A DNA stretch of 64,000 nt from Dipteronia dyeriana (GCA_032871835.1 CM065297.1:66327253-66391252), one strand, 5' to 3'; counted from the stretch's first letter, positions 9,586 through 21,950 are shown. A program made the numbers and translations. The notes: a model not told the origin generated them from the letters alone.

Positions 9586-11930
9586 TGAAATTCCCTAAAC
9601 AACTTTTTTAATTTAAAGTATACCCAGAGGGGAGTGAATAGGTGTATGCCAAAACCTCACACTACATTTTCACACAACCAATTTATGAACACTTAGAGAA
9701 TTTAACAAGTAGATTGTTTTAGCATGTCAAAGTGAGTTCAATTAGGCAACATTTAAAACAATACAAGTTAAAGTAAGTAAAGAAATGAAAATACTAAAAT
9801 CAACACAAGGGATTTTTACGTGGTAAAACCTCAAAATGAGGAAACATCCATGGGTTGATACCATAACTACCGTCAACACTATATTTCACTAGTTGGTAGG
9901 ATGTACACACTCAAATAGTCAATACACATGATCCACCCTATTGGATCATCCCACTCTAACCTACCCTTGAGCCTTTTACTAGTGAGAGACTTGCCTACTT
10001 GCTCAACAATCCGGATCACCCCTATCCTAGTCAACACTTCCTTGGTTAGCTATCTAGATCACCTCGTTCCTAGCCAAGACTTCCTTGCTTAGCTATCCGG
10101 GTCACCCCGATCCTAGCCAAGACTTCCTTGGTTAGCTATCTGGATCACCTTGATCCTAGCCAAGACTTCCTTGCTTAGCTATCAAAATCACCCCGATCTT
10201 AGCCAAGACTTTATTGCTCAAGTAAGAGCTTCAAACTCAAACAAGAGACTTCCACCTTTTGCAAGGCAATGATCTAAGTGAAATGCAAACATGCAAACAT
10301 TATGCAAAACACAAGGAAATAGAGCAAGTAAATCAAACACACTTTATGAAGATTTAGATTTGCACAAATCAAGCACACAAGCAAATGTAACTAATTCTTA
10401 TGAGCAAGTAATTAGAGATCTAGATTAGGCTTTTAAAATCAATCACAAAAATATCTAGAAACCTAAACATGTCAATCAAAGCTATAATCACAAGTTTTTA
10501 ATAGAAATCACAAAACTAGCTTTGAAATCAAGTGAACAAGTTAACACTTGAAATCCTCAGCATATTAAAAAAAAAAGAACTAAATGTACATGATAGAAAC
10601 CACAATCAAAATATCTTAGTTCTTAGAACATGTGACTAAAACCTAGAAATTAAAAATCAAGAACAACTCACAAAGCTATTCTAGATTCAAGTTCATGTAC
10701 TTCAAAATTATCTAAATTGATATTCAATCACAAACACAAATGTTAATTTCGAAAATCAATCAAACAAGTCCAAAATTTGAATCAAAATCATTCTAAACAT
10801 TTTTCTTTAATCAAATAAGAAGAATCATCAAGTTGATCATAAAAGAAAAATGACAAAAAGATGATTCACTTACAAATGATGAACACACGACTAGATATCA
10901 ACACTACGACAAATCTAGACATTATTCAACTCTGAAAATGTATTGATTTTGTTCCACTCTTTAAGAACAACAATTTAGGTATTTAAAAATCTAAAGTCGG
11001 AGTTGATTTGAGAGAAATATCACAAAAACAATAATTGAAAAGTTGTTAAAATTTCTACACGAAATTTTAATATATATGGAGGGAAAATGAGTTGGAGAGG
11101 AGAGAGACTCGACCAACTAGTGAGGGGCTGCCACCTCAGCCTCCCATGGAGGCACGTGGCCTCCATGGGGTAGAGGGAAATCCTTCCCGTGGGGCCCACA
11201 TGCCTCTACGGGGAAGGGGTGGAAATGACACTTTTGCCATCTCTTTTCACTTGCGCACCATTCTTATTCTTCGACCATTCTCCGGCCTCCAAACTCTGAA
11301 TTTGAGTCTTTTTTTGGAATACAAACCATAAATCTCTCATGGAAATGGACATCAACAAAACTTTTACAAAAATTATGGAAATTGACTCGGTAAACAAAGA
11401 TGAAAATCATACATGATAAAAACATGAAAAGTTTTGTAACTTCCTACTCGGAACTCAAAAACTTATGAGTAAGTAACCGAAATGACAGGAACTCGGTATA
11501 GAATAATATGAGAACATAATCAAGTTTGATATAACAAAAAATCAAACAAATAAATACAAGAACATACAAGTATGCCATATCCTAGAGATAGTCATAGAAC
11601 ATGCAATTTTACAAAAATTGTCTAATTAAATCTAATGCATATGCATACTTCAATAAATGTGTGAACGTGTTATACTAATTTGGCACAACGATGCAGAGAC
11701 ACAAATGTTTGCATTGTGTATTTGTGTGCTTATACCTTGCAAGAGGAAGAAGAATCTTGATACCTTAGCATCCAAGTAAGCACTTATCCTCTTGAAGATG
11801 AACTTTGCATGCGAAGTTGCTTTCCTTCTTTGAAGCCCGATCCAGCCACTAAACACCTAAGCAATTAAGCAATACAAACAAAGAGCTTTTCGATATGAAA
11901 TCAAGCCAACACAAATCTAAAAACTAACAA
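9586..11930 (-). repeat. Sirevirus-type copia 3' LTR (about 2.35 kb)
   Basis: On the plus strand it starts TGAAATTCCCTAAAC, the same terminus as the Sirevirus LTR at 50405, and ends ACTAACA before a minus-strand polypurine tract. Near its start are the 'gaggggagtgaatagg' phrase typical of these LTRs and the conserved stem-loop at 9818-9854. A 43 bp tandem repeat lies at about 10008-10214 and a GC-rich palindromic island at about 11092-11220. The left boundary is inferred from the shared terminus and from the interruption of the antisense ORF. It does not match the LTR at 16221-17809. Confidence 0.65.
10008..10214. repeat. 43 bp tandem repeat inside a Sirevirus LTR
   Basis: Four to five units of the phrase 'tagccaagacttccttg…tatc…atcacc…atcc' recur with the word TAG(C/T)C at 10028, 10071, 10114, 10157 and 10200, a constant 43 bp period. 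Confidence 0.85.
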
Positions 11931-12430
11931 TCTCCCCTTTTGGCTATTCCACGGAAAAACCTCCACCTCACTATACAATGATCACTCAAACAACTCATAG
12001 TTGGCTGCATTCTCACATCCTCACATCCTCACATTACAAAGACAACCCTAAACTAAAATATCTTTAGTCTTCATGAGTCTTCAAGATTCTCCTCTTTAAT
12101 AATCAAGGCACTTGTGAGAAACACACAACCAAACAAATAATAAATCTTCTACAATGAAGATTTATGAGATTTATCCTTAAAAACAAACAAGACTCCCCCT
12201 ATCTCGTACAAAAGTTCACTTTAAAGAACTCACTTAGTTCCTTAACCTCAACATACAAGAATTAGTTACTCTCTTAAGAAAAGAATTCTCCCCCTTAAAA
12301 CAAGAAGGTGAAAAAAATTCTCTACTGAAAACAAGAAGGTCAATAATCCACAAAGAGGTACATTCTCCCATATGAGGTACATTTCTCCCACACTTGGTGA
12401 GGTATACATTTCTCCCCCTTTTTGTCAAGG
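11931..12430 (-). other. Polypurine tract and multiple PPT-like tracts (Sirevirus signature)
   Basis: On the minus strand the LTR is preceded by CCAAAAGGGGAGAT (11931-11944). Further tracts of the form GGGGGAG occur at about 12191, 12283, 12366, 12387 and 12413; the last continues into the TGACAAAAAGGGGGAGA phrase that is characteristic of Sireviruses. Multiple PPT copies between pol and the 3' LTR are a described Sirevirus feature. Confidence 0.75.
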
Positions 12431-14050
12431 AATAGTAAAAGAAACAAACAAGGGATATCAAGGGGAAAGAGGAAAATATATGAGATAAGTAACATGCATT
12501 TTCAATGTTCAGTTATGTCATCTTTTTATCATAATAAAATCATGTAAACATTATCATAAAAGAGATCACAGTCTAGCATACAATGCTCCTTCTTGAAAAG
12601 TGTTGTATCTAAGATCAAGATAGGATATTTTTCACAATGATATCCACACAATCATACAATCAAGCAATTTTAAGGAAATTCAACAATATAAGCTCCACAA
12701 ACTATGAGAGATACACCAAGATTTTCAATCTCTCTCATAATTCTTCTAAAATTGCAAGCATATCAAATTCACTTGAAAGTAAAATAAATGTGCGTGTAGA
12801 TTTGGTTCAAACTATGTAAAGGAGTAACTAGATCATCAACATGCAAATCATATCAATATTTATTCATCCTAAACTTTTCCATTAAAGGTCAAACTGATTA
12901 TCATCATCAATTTTTGCTTTTTTAAGAGAATAGATTTCAACATATGAGCGTGTGTGTGCATGTGGCTCATCATCCCATTTATATTTTTCAACCTTTAGCC
13001 CTTGTTTTTAGGCTTTGGATTAAAGTTTTTTTTTCAACACTTTTTCGATTTTCTAACAAAAACATATACACTTCATTATGGCTTTCAATCATCATAATGA
13101 TGTAGCCCATTCCTTAAGGCAGCTGTATAACCAAAATGTGTATCCCTTTTCATGAAGGTGCTTATTGAGTTCTATAAAGTTGCTGAAACAAAATGGATAC
13201 TAACCAAAGGTCATCTTTAATGTACTAGTCAAAAGACTTCAAGGTGCATCCATAACTGACATATCCTCAAACTCAACTTACTCAAACTTAACATATGAGA
13301 GAAGCAAAGTATGCACTTTTGAAAACCAAGTTATAAGGCTTAAAAACACATGCTCAAACAAGACAAATAGACTTACTTACGATCATTACTTCTTAATAGA
13401 GTAGCTTTCATCGAATACGAAGCTCATATTTGTAAAAACTCATCAATCAAACAAGTATATGATATAATACATGCATAAATTAATGGATCTTTGTGAACGA
13501 TTTCACTAAATGATCTCTAGATGGCAATTATTTAAAGAGAAACATATGTAGCCTAAACAAAGTTCTCTAAATTAAAATGCCACATGATGTCATGCACACA
13601 TGGAGTTGAAAAGATGAAACAAGAAAGCAAGCTTTAGAGTAGAGATATACCTTAGCATACTTTTTTATCATTGTAAAGCTTTCACCCTTTTTATGAGCTA
13701 TCTTGGCTTGTTTGTCCTCATTAAAATAGGTTGTTGGTGTGTCTTCCCTAAAGAATAAAGACTAAACATCTCAACTCAAACAATCATATAAAACGGCTTT
13801 CTCAAAAAATCTTAACAAATTACACCAAATAGATTTTAAGATACAACTTTTCTAAAGTTAAGCAACAAATTTTGACAATCATAGTGAAAGTATGAGAATA
13901 TTAAGTTCATGTATTGACTTGAGACACCAAATTTGAATACTGGACCGAGCATATTACAAATAGCTTAGTCACGCATAAAATTTAGAACTCTTTTCGAACA
14001 AGAGCAAAAAGAATATTCTCATATGTGTTACTCATTCAAGTATGAGAGCA
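12431..14050 (-). other. Sirevirus non-coding region between PPT block and gag; no pol found
   Basis: AT-rich sequence without a usable frame on either strand. In the related element at 42461-51857 the corresponding stretch (about 44340-45200) leads into RNase H, RT and integrase. Here it leads directly to the gag end at about 14060, so pol is absent. Short open stretches (for example 12637-12819) look random. Confidence 0.5.
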
Positions 14051-14059
14051 CTTACCTTT

Positions 14060-16094
14060 AACCATATTGGTCTTAGGTGAACCAACACAAACAACAACAT
14101 GATCATTACACATGGTAATATGAAATCTATCATGCAAAGGTGTCCCACTTTTCCTAGTGACATGCATCATGGCTTTAGGTTTCTTAGGATCATGCATCAT
14201 GGCTCTAGCCTTTTTCTTTTATATCATGCTTTCAATCCTACACAATTTGATATACCTAAAGCAATTTGGTATAATGTGACCATCAATACCACAAAAATGA
14301 CATGTAGATAAAAAGTTAGGAATTATACCATATCCTTGAGGATGCATTGGAGCCTTCCCATGTCTTTGTGATTGTCTTGGTTGTTGTTGAGGAGCTTTCC
14401 ATCTTTGTTGTTGAGCAAGACTTGATTGCTTCCTTGGTTGAGCTTGCATTATAGGTGCTTTTCCTTTGTGAGCTTTTGGTTTAGGGAAGTTAATTTGAGG
14501 AGCCCTTGTAGGATGAGCTTGAGGTGTGCTTCTTGGTGCCACCTTTACTTGAGAACTACTTGAACACTATCCTAGATCAAGCTTCTTCCTAGGAGTTTGA
14601 TGAGGAGAGGACCCATTGAATTTCATGCTTTGGAGTGGTGGACATCTTATCATCTTCTAACCCAAGCCCCTTCTTTTCACTTGGCCTCTTTCCAATATCT
14701 AGCATGTGGTCAAGTTTCTTGGTGCTAGAGTTCATATTGGCCAATAACTCTCTAGCATCTTTAAGCTCTTTCTTCAACCCTTCTTCACTCCACTTAGGTC
14801 TTTCCAACTTTTCATTTAGTTGGTCAACTTGAGTTGAGAGGTCTAGATTTTCTTCTTTTAATCTCTTGATCTCATTCTTGTTCTTTAATCTTGAGCCCTC
14901 AAACTTGGCTATGTAGTCCTTGAGATCCATCATATCCACACTTCCATTTGTGGATTGTGATGAAGATCCATCATCACTTGAGTAGTCTTCCTCTTGACTA
15001 TCATTCCCTTCTTCACTAGCATCTTTGCTCATAGGAGAGGATGTAAATGATATGAAGCTAGCCATGAGTTCTTCATCATCTGAAGACTCATCTCCTTCAT
15101 TAGAGTTATCACTTTCACTCCATGTGGTAGCCATCACTTTTCCCTTCTTCTTGTTCTTGTGATTTGCACATTTCGGGGCAAAGTGACCAATTCCACAACA
15201 TTCATAGCATTGGACTCCTTTCTTCTCGATCTTCTCTTGTCTAGGCTCAAACTTCTTGAAGGGAGCCTTTTTCTTCAAGTCTTGACCCTTGGATCCAAAG
15301 CCTTTCTTCTCGGACTTGTAGAATTTCTTGAACTTCCTCATTAGCAAGGCCATCTCTTCATCAGAGTCATCACCTTCCTCCTTCTCAACTTTAAAGGCTT
15401 TCAAAGCAATATCTTTTTGCTTCTTTGATGGTGTGGGGTTAGGACATTTCCTAGATTCATATGCTAGAAGCCTCCCAATCACTTCACTTGACTTCATGTC
15501 CTTGTAACCACTATTTTCTTCCAAAGCCGTCATCTTAGACTCAAATCTATCGGGTAGAGATCTCATAATCTTCTGCTTGATCTTCCTATCCAAATAAGGA
15601 TCACCAAGTTGATGACTTTGGTTCACAATGTCCATCAACCTTATTTCAAAGTCATTGAAGCACTCGTTCTCATCCATTTTGAGCAATTCGAATTACGTTT
15701 GGAGAAGTTGAAGCTTCGATTCTTTAACCACGTCGGTTCCCTCATGTACAACTTCCAGGATGTCTCATGCTTCCTAAGCTATCCTAGTGTTTTGAACCAA
15801 CTTGTATTGGTTATCATCCATTGCACAAAGGATGGCATGCATTGCCTTCCTATTCCACTTTGAAGCCTCAAACTCTTGTGCATTCCATTGAGCCTTTGGT
15901 TTGAGTACATCATCTCCTCCATCTACAAAAGTCATCATGGGTGGAGTGTAGCCATCTTCAACTGCCATCTATGCCCTGTCATGAATTTGGCAAATGTACG
16001 ACTCCATCTTGCCTTTTCAAGAGGCATAATTCAACCCGGTGAGAAGTGGAGGTCTAGTGCTGGAAGCTCCCTCATTGCCACCGTTTCCACTCAT
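14060..16094 (-). pseudogene. Sirevirus gag polyprotein with two zinc knuckles
   Basis: The start is the ATG at 16094, 113 bp inside the PBS, reading MSGNGGNEG and then a N-Y-A-S-W-K-G-K-M block typical of UBN2/DUF4219 gag. The longest open part, 15686-14589, holds the UBN2 region (FNDFEIRLMDIVNQ, RSLPDRFESKMTALEE), acidic and basic tracts and the first knuckle CYECCGIGHFAPKC (about 15165-15210). A coiled-coil region follows. The second knuckle CHFCGIDGHIIPNC is at about 14260-14310. Stops lie near 15970, 15775, 15755 and 14570. Two knuckles and a gag of this length fit Sireviruses. No protease or pol follows. Confidence 0.85.
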
Positions 16095-16206
16095 TGTGTT
16101 TATGAATGAATGATATGAAAGCAAGTGTATGAATGGTCAACACAAACACAAAAAATGCAACACACACCAAAATGAGCAAGGATCACTTATGTATGTCTAG
16201 AAACCT

Positions 16207-16218
16207 GCTCTAATACCA
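16207..16218 (-). other. Primer binding site of the gag-only Sirevirus
   Basis: On the minus strand the sequence is TGGTATTAGAGC, one change from the initiator-methionine tRNA complement TGGTATCAGAGC. It starts 2 bp inside the LTR end at 16221. It fixes strand and the LTR boundary. Confidence 0.85.
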
Positions 16219-16220
16219 AT

Positions 16221-17809
16221 TGAAACAAATAATATGGTGTGTAGTGTTAATCTAGAGAGGGGGTGAATAGATTTTATTTAACTTTTACCCAATTTTCGTT
16301 AAGAGTCAGGTTGACGAAAATACCCCTATCTAGTTACATAGATACCACGAGTGTAATAAATGCAGAAATAGCAAAAACACTTGAGATATACGTGGAAACC
16401 CTCCAAATGGGAAAAACCACGGGCTGATGAGTGCGCCACACTGGAAACCTCGAATCCACTAATGATAAAGGAATTACAACCAAACCCTGGTTTAATCCTT
16501 CACCACTACCTAATCTCGGTATAAGTGAACCTAGTTCATCATGCTTGTGCTTTAATCTACCTACTCCCGGAAGCAACACAAGTCTTATTTCTCAATGAAG
16601 AGATAAAGTGTCCTAAGTGAATATGTGATGATATTCAATGAACAAACAAGGCTAGGAAACCCAATATGCTTATCTAGGATAATGAGATGACAATTAATGC
16701 AATCCTAGATATCAAGTGCTAAATGACATGTTCAAATAGATTAGCTAAACATAGATCAATCAATCCTATGAAGCTATCACAAAACAACACTTAATCATGT
16801 CATCACAACAATCTCTAATTTGTATCTAGAAATATTCTAAGAGAATACAATTGATTAAAGAGATGGTTTAGTAAGCAAAACACTTAACTTGTAAGAAGAT
16901 AGTAAAGAACTTACCAAACAAGATGTGATGAAGCATCTCTATCCATTGATGCACTCTAAATGAACTTGGATGATGCAAGATGAAGATTTAATGCTCATGG
17001 GAATGCTTTAAGTGATTAAAAATGAGTTCTTGGAAGTGTTTTTCCTTTGAAATGTGTTCTAAGGAAGAAATGTGATATTCTGAACTTAAACACGACCTTA
17101 AGGCATTGAGTTATATATATATATATATATGATCCAATCAAAGTGAGGTCGTTTTGGAAAAAACGTTCCAGCTTCCTCTGTGTGCGCTGGTGATGTACGC
17201 TGGTCGAGTAGCGCTCCATTAGCACATAACCTATTTTTAAATCAGGCGCTGGTCGAGTGGCGCATCTCAGTAGCGCAACACAAGCGCGGATTCTCTAGGA
17301 TGTTTACGCTGGTGAGGTTGTGCTAGACGAGTAGCACATCACCAGCGCATGCCTATATTTTTCAACTACGCACGGGTGCAGCAGCGCAACTCAATGGCGC
17401 ATGACTAGCGGCAGTCCACTGTGAATGTTGCACTGGTCGAGTAGCGTACCACAAGTGCAAGGCTTATTTTTTCAACACTCAAATGCACAAAAAAAATAAG
17501 TTCAAAAGTGATGAAATTGCATCCTATTTTAATGCCTAGCATGACATACAACTTTCATAGCAAGATGCAAATAGGTCAACAAGAGTCATTTAAACTAAAA
17601 TGTACACAAGAAAACACTCAACATATAAGATCAAGAGTTATGCATGAATATGTGAGTGTGTGCAACTATCTCTTCAAAGTAAGTAAGCACAAGAATTTTA
17701 CCTTTGATGCTTCTCCTCTTGAGGTCTTGAGAGCCTAAGCTACCCTTACATGAACCCCAACAATGTGGTTGTTCATGAAATAAGCCAATCAACAAATGGG
17801 GACTTCTCA
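16221..17809 (-). repeat. Sirevirus 5' LTR (about 1.59 kb)
   Basis: On the plus strand it starts TGAAACAAATAATATGG after the PBS and ends GGGACTTCTCA at about 17809, where copia C integrase sequence resumes. It contains 'gagggggtgaatag' near its start, the stem-loop at 16390-16423, an (AT)n run at 17112-17129 and a cluster of GCGCTGGTC / GAGTAGCGC words at about 17160-17465. The right boundary is inferred from the integrase frame and the TG terminus. Its sequence differs from the LTR at 9586-11930. Confidence 0.7.
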
Positions 17810-17814
17810 GAAGT

Positions 17815-18472
17815 GTCCACCTCTTATCTCCTAAGAGTATCCTACAAACAGGTAGACAACAGACTTGGAGTCTAGCTTTCCACTTCTTTTCTTAAGCACA
17901 TGTGCTGGACACCCCATATGTGAAAATATCATAAACTAGCTTTACGACCATTCCACAACTCTAGGGGAGTCTTAGGAACAGTTGGAAGGAACTACATTCA
18001 AAATGTATGCCACTGTTTGTAACACATATCCCCAGAAGGAATTTGGTAATGATGAAAAACTAATCTTAGATCTCACCATTTCCATCAGGGTTCTATTTCT
18101 CCTCTCCGCTACACCATTTTAGTGAGGTGTATCGGGAGCTGTGAGTTGGGAAACTATCCCATGCTCGACCACCATGAAGTTTTCAAACTCTTGGTCAAGG
18201 TACTCACCTTCACGATCTGATTGTAGTGACTTAATAGTCTTACCTCATTGATTCTCAACTTCAGCTCGGAATTCGTTAAACTTTTCAAATGTTTTCGACT
18301 TCTGTTGCATTAGGTTGACGTATCTGTATCTTGAGTAATCATCTATAAAGGTTACATAATACTCATAACCACCCTTAGCTTTAACATTCATCGGTCTGCA
18401 GACATCTATATATATAAGCTCTAGCGGTTCTTTAGCTCTAAGCCCTTTTCTAGTAAAAGGTCTCTTAGTCAT
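17815..18472 (-). pseudogene. Copia element C: integrase
   Basis: Read on the minus strand, the segment from 18472 gives MTKRPFTRKG, then the first catalytic Asp region (LELIYIDVC), YEYYVTFIDDYSRY and a stop at 18245. Integrase continues in the same order with SDREGEYLDQEF (second Asp, about 18190-18225) and NGVAERRNRTL (Glu, about 18095-18130). GCPAHVLKK and FVGYS follow at about 17890-17840. Several stops interrupt it. It is cut at about 17814 by the Sirevirus LTR, and RT and RNase H are not present on the far side. Confidence 0.85.
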
Positions 18473-18934
18473 CTTACCTTCAAGACAAGATTCGCAAACA
18501 GGTAAGGTGCCAACCTTTAACTCACTTAAAGGTCCACTTTTTACTAGTCTGTCTATCCGGTCAAGGTTGATATTACCAAGCCTTAGAAGCTAGAGATACG
18601 TGTCATTATCTAGAGAAATCTTATATCGTTTAGTTTTTGGTTTTTCAACCTTAAACATTTCGGTGTTGAGCAGTGTAGTATGTATTAATGGTCTTAACAC
18701 ATACAATTTGTTTTCATTAATTCCTGAACAAATATTCACACCATTCTTTCCAATAATAGCAAAATTATTATTAAAAGAAACAGAATATTTTTGTTCTAAA
18801 AACTTAGAAATGGAAATCAAATCCCGTGTAGGAATATAAAATACATTGTCCAACAATATATAACTATTACAAAAACGTAATCTAATTACGCCCACTGCTC
18901 GTGCCGACACGACATCCCCTGACCCCACAAGCAT
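18473..18934 (-). pseudogene. Copia element C: GAG-pre-integrase segment
   Basis: A 115-codon open stretch reads VGVIRLRF…LDNVFYIPTRDLISISKFLEQKYSVSF, the usual pre-integrase β-rich block, and ends at DNDTYL followed by a stop. The zinc-finger part follows in the same direction (LRLGNINLDRIDRLV, then CESCLEGKMTKRP at about 18480-18510). It is a close relative of the element at 268-723 in layout but a different family in sequence. Confidence 0.85.
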
Positions 18935-19513
18935 TGAGAAGGCTTCCTTTTCTAGATGTGTTCAAGAATCAATCCATTGCAAAGAAGAACAAACATGCTT
19001 AGTGACCCCTGAATCAACTATCCAGAGTGAAGAATCATCTTCCACTAAACATGACTCAAAAACAAGTAAATTATATTTACCTTTCTTGGACTTCTTCTTG
19101 TTTTGGGTTTATCCTTCACCTTCCTAGCATACCTTTTCATTTTCTAATTATTGGAGGGAGATTGTTCGGCAACATTTGCCTCACCGGTGTTGCCTTTATT
19201 ATCCTTAATTAAGGACTCAAAGGTAGCGAGCTAATTGAGCAACTGTGTAAGACAGAACTTTAACTTATTCATCCCGTAGTTGCTCTTAAACTGATCGAAA
19301 CTCTTCAGAAAAATCATCAGTATGATGCTCACTTGACTGGGTTCATCAATGTCCCCGCCATTGACTTCTGCCGTGTTGAAGTAGGATATGTTTCTGAACT
19401 AACGTACCTTCCTTCATGCGAGCGAGCATAGCGGAACGAACAGCTTCATGTCGCTTTTGCTTAGAGGGCTACCCGAACATAGCTTGCAATGACTCTATGA
19501 TTTCGAATGTTTG
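18935..19513 (-). pseudogene. Copia element C: gag remainder and protease
   Basis: The protease catalytic motif WIVDSGVTKHVC lies at about 18990-19025 (D-S-G retained). Upstream on the minus strand are a lysine-rich KKKSKKGK tract (about 19085-19105) and gag pieces such as SLQAMFG, HEAVRSAMLARMKEGT and DEPSQVSIIL (about 19330-19500). Frames shift repeatedly. The N-terminal third of gag and the PBS appear deleted, because recognisable gag begins within about 40 bp of the LTR. Confidence 0.75.
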
Positions 19514-19534
19514 TGTTGGAGCCCTGTTCATCAG

Positions 19535-20254
19535 TCACGCAGGGGAAGTAGGTTTTAAAATTTTTATACATATCATAATCTGTATCTGAGACCAGTGAAC
19601 AAGGATCAAAATTATTTTTCAGAGCCTATACATATAAAAATTATTACAATAATAAAATATATGCATATATAGGAAATTGAAATATCTTCCCAGCCACAAG
19701 CCAAACTGCAATCCCAACTTATGGAGTATATTGATCAGGAAATGCATATAACCTCACCCATGGTATATCAAAGACCACGATCTAACCTGAAAGAGTCGAT
19801 AAGAAACTCAGGATTAAGATCACCTACATATAGCCATCAATAGTTGATATATATGAATCTCATCGGTAAACGGATCTTGGTGAGAGATTCATATAGATCA
19901 TAGCCCAGTCCTATATGATCTCATCATACAAGGTGACTATAATCCCATATCTCATATGAAATATTCAGGATAGAATCACCATACATTACGGAATGGACCA
20001 CAGCTATAGATTAACCATAAATAAAGTACCCAAGTTTATTTGCTTTCTATGGACTCTTTAGATTGCACGTCTCTTACTGTATCCATCCGTATATGACACT
20101 CATATACACAGTTCGAGATTACATCTGGCAATCCAGGATTGTAATATGCAGAAGTTATAAAATAAACAACACAACAAGAATGAATTGAACTTTTTCTTTT
20201 ATTTATTTCATAAATCCATTTATAAAATACATCTTTAGGGCATAAACCCCAACA
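19535..20254 (-). repeat. Copia element C: 5' LTR (about 0.72 kb)
   Basis: The minus strand starts TGTTGGGGTTTATGCCCTAA at 20254, a typical copia LTR start. The far end is placed near 19535, where a CTTCCCCTGCG phrase of the LTR end precedes gag sequence. The inner boundary is approximate because the PBS is lost. Confidence 0.65.
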
Positions 20255-21617
20255 ATTAAAGACTTGATAAAGAATATGGGAGAAAACCAAGTAAAAATGC
20301 ACTTTTAAGAAATCTACGGATTCCTACTCATAGAATGAAGTCACATATCAAGTTTAAAAAACACTGCCAATTCAAGTTGCGACAAACACCTAGAAGACCA
20401 AGACTGTGAGTTATCACTATAAGTTATAACTCATAGAATGACGCGGCAAAACAAAGGCAGAGATCATTACGAGAAGTAACTGCGAGTTAGATCTTGCAGA
20501 AGGAGTTAGTAGCCAAACTAGATACTTTTTTACGAGTCCTTACTATGAGTTCTGTCCAGCAGTTCAGTTTCAGAAAAGAGTACGAGTTCCTACTCATAGA
20601 ATAAGCTAGCAGTACAGCCCCAAATGTCACTATGAATAGGGACTGGGACGTTGATGTCGCAAAATGAAGTCGTAGAATAACCACAAATGAAGATCTGTGA
20701 GTTGTAACCAGTAGAATGTAGTGACAGATCTTGTACCGACCAAGCTGTAAAATAAACCTGCGAGGTCCAAGTAGCAGATCCAAGTCGTAGATTATGTTAC
20801 ACACCACCTTACAAGTGGATTCTAGCCAAATATTCTCGTCACTATCTAAACACATTTTTCTTCCAGAAAAAGTATGGTGTTTATTAGATTGTAGTCTTAT
20901 GCTTTAGAGTAAGAAAGAACTTTTCACTTTCACTTTGAACATGTATCTTTAGGTTAAACACTTTAGATTTCATAACTTAGAATTAAAATTTTCAATTTGT
21001 GGTAAGTAGATCTTCTCTTTTTCAATCAAGAAAGGTTTCGTTGAGCAAGCATAGAAAGGAGTTTCAAGAATCCATGAGCATTCTTTATCTTTCTCTTTAC
21101 TTTACTTGTACTTACTAGATAATGAGTGGCTAAATTCTTTTTGTTGAGGATTTGGTGATTGTATATACGTGAACACTTTTAGTAGTGATCTAGTTTATCT
21201 TTTATCTATCTTGAGTTACACTTATGCTAAACATATTAACATGTTGATTGTTGGGTATGATCTTTACTGAGCATCCACGCATGAATTGTGTGTATTGGTT
21301 GATCAATCTTAAGTAGGTTACACTTGAAACTCTTCCATATAGATCTTTGTTGATAGAAACTAGGTTGTGTACTCTGTTATTAGTATGTTTCATCATTATC
21401 TCCTCAGCATATCTTTAGAATCTTTAGAACAATCATTTTACAATTGGCATAACCTTTAGTGACTTGTACTAGAACAATCATTAGAACAGTTTCAAGTTTC
21501 TCTATGGGAATGACACCAACACTTGTGTAAGCAATACTCTAACGAATGGTCAATCAGACTCACGCACTCCATTTCATTCCATTTAGTTTTTAGAGGACCA
21601 ATAGTTTAGAGGTTAGC
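20255..21617. other. Unassigned 1.4 kb with repeated TACGAGT / ACTCATAGAAT words
   Basis: No protein homology is visible. Between about 20310 and 20800 the words 'cctactcatagaat', 'gagttcctac', 'gtcgtag' and 'tacgagt' recur in both orientations, resembling the palindromic word clusters of the Sirevirus LTRs nearby. The right part (20880-21617) is AT-rich and resembles an LTR or leader region ('tctatgggaatgacaccaacacttg'), but no terminus could be fixed. It ends where gypsy B RT begins. Confidence 0.4.
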
Positions 21618-21950
21618 TCGGAGTGTGTCAATCCTGCTCAAATATCCTGATTTTGTTGTAACCGGTGTAGGCATCCATGAAACTAAGCAGTTTATGCCTC
21701 GCAGTTACATTGACCAACTGATCTATCCAAGCAATGAGAAACTTCTTCCTTGACTGATCTACTCCTCTTAGGATTAAACCGTTGCCTCTTTTGGATGATC
21801 AACCTTTGCTCGGGGTGAACCGCCAGTTAATGAGAGATTACCCTGGCATCGATCCCCAACATATCCTCATGTTTCCATACAAACACGTCTTTTTACTCCC
21901 TTAACAAATTAACCAGATCATCATGGTTTATTTTTTTGTTAACCGTGCCC
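21618..21950 (-). pseudogene. Gypsy element B: N-terminal reverse transcriptase
   Basis: Minus-strand reading gives FVWKHEDMLGIDARVISH (about 21840-21895), then QRFNPKRSRSVKEE (about 21740-21785) and LLSFMDAYTGYNKIRI (about 21645-21695). This is the start of a Tat-type gypsy RT up to the first catalytic-region box. It breaks off at about 21618, before the YxDD box. Stops occur within. Confidence 0.85.

Noticed and set aside
12234..12461. Minus-strand 75-aa frame in the Sirevirus region
   Set aside because: It runs through the multiple polypurine tracts and has no homolog in Sirevirus D.
16207..16218. tRNA gene fragments at PBS sites (also 50391-50402, 24614-24625)
   Set aside because: Only 12 bp complementary to tRNA 3' ends, placed 2 bp from LTRs; they are primer binding sites, not tRNA genes.
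21202..21396. Possible envelope-like or host ORF
   Set aside because: Short frame in AT-rich sequence; no signal peptide, membrane segment or known motif.
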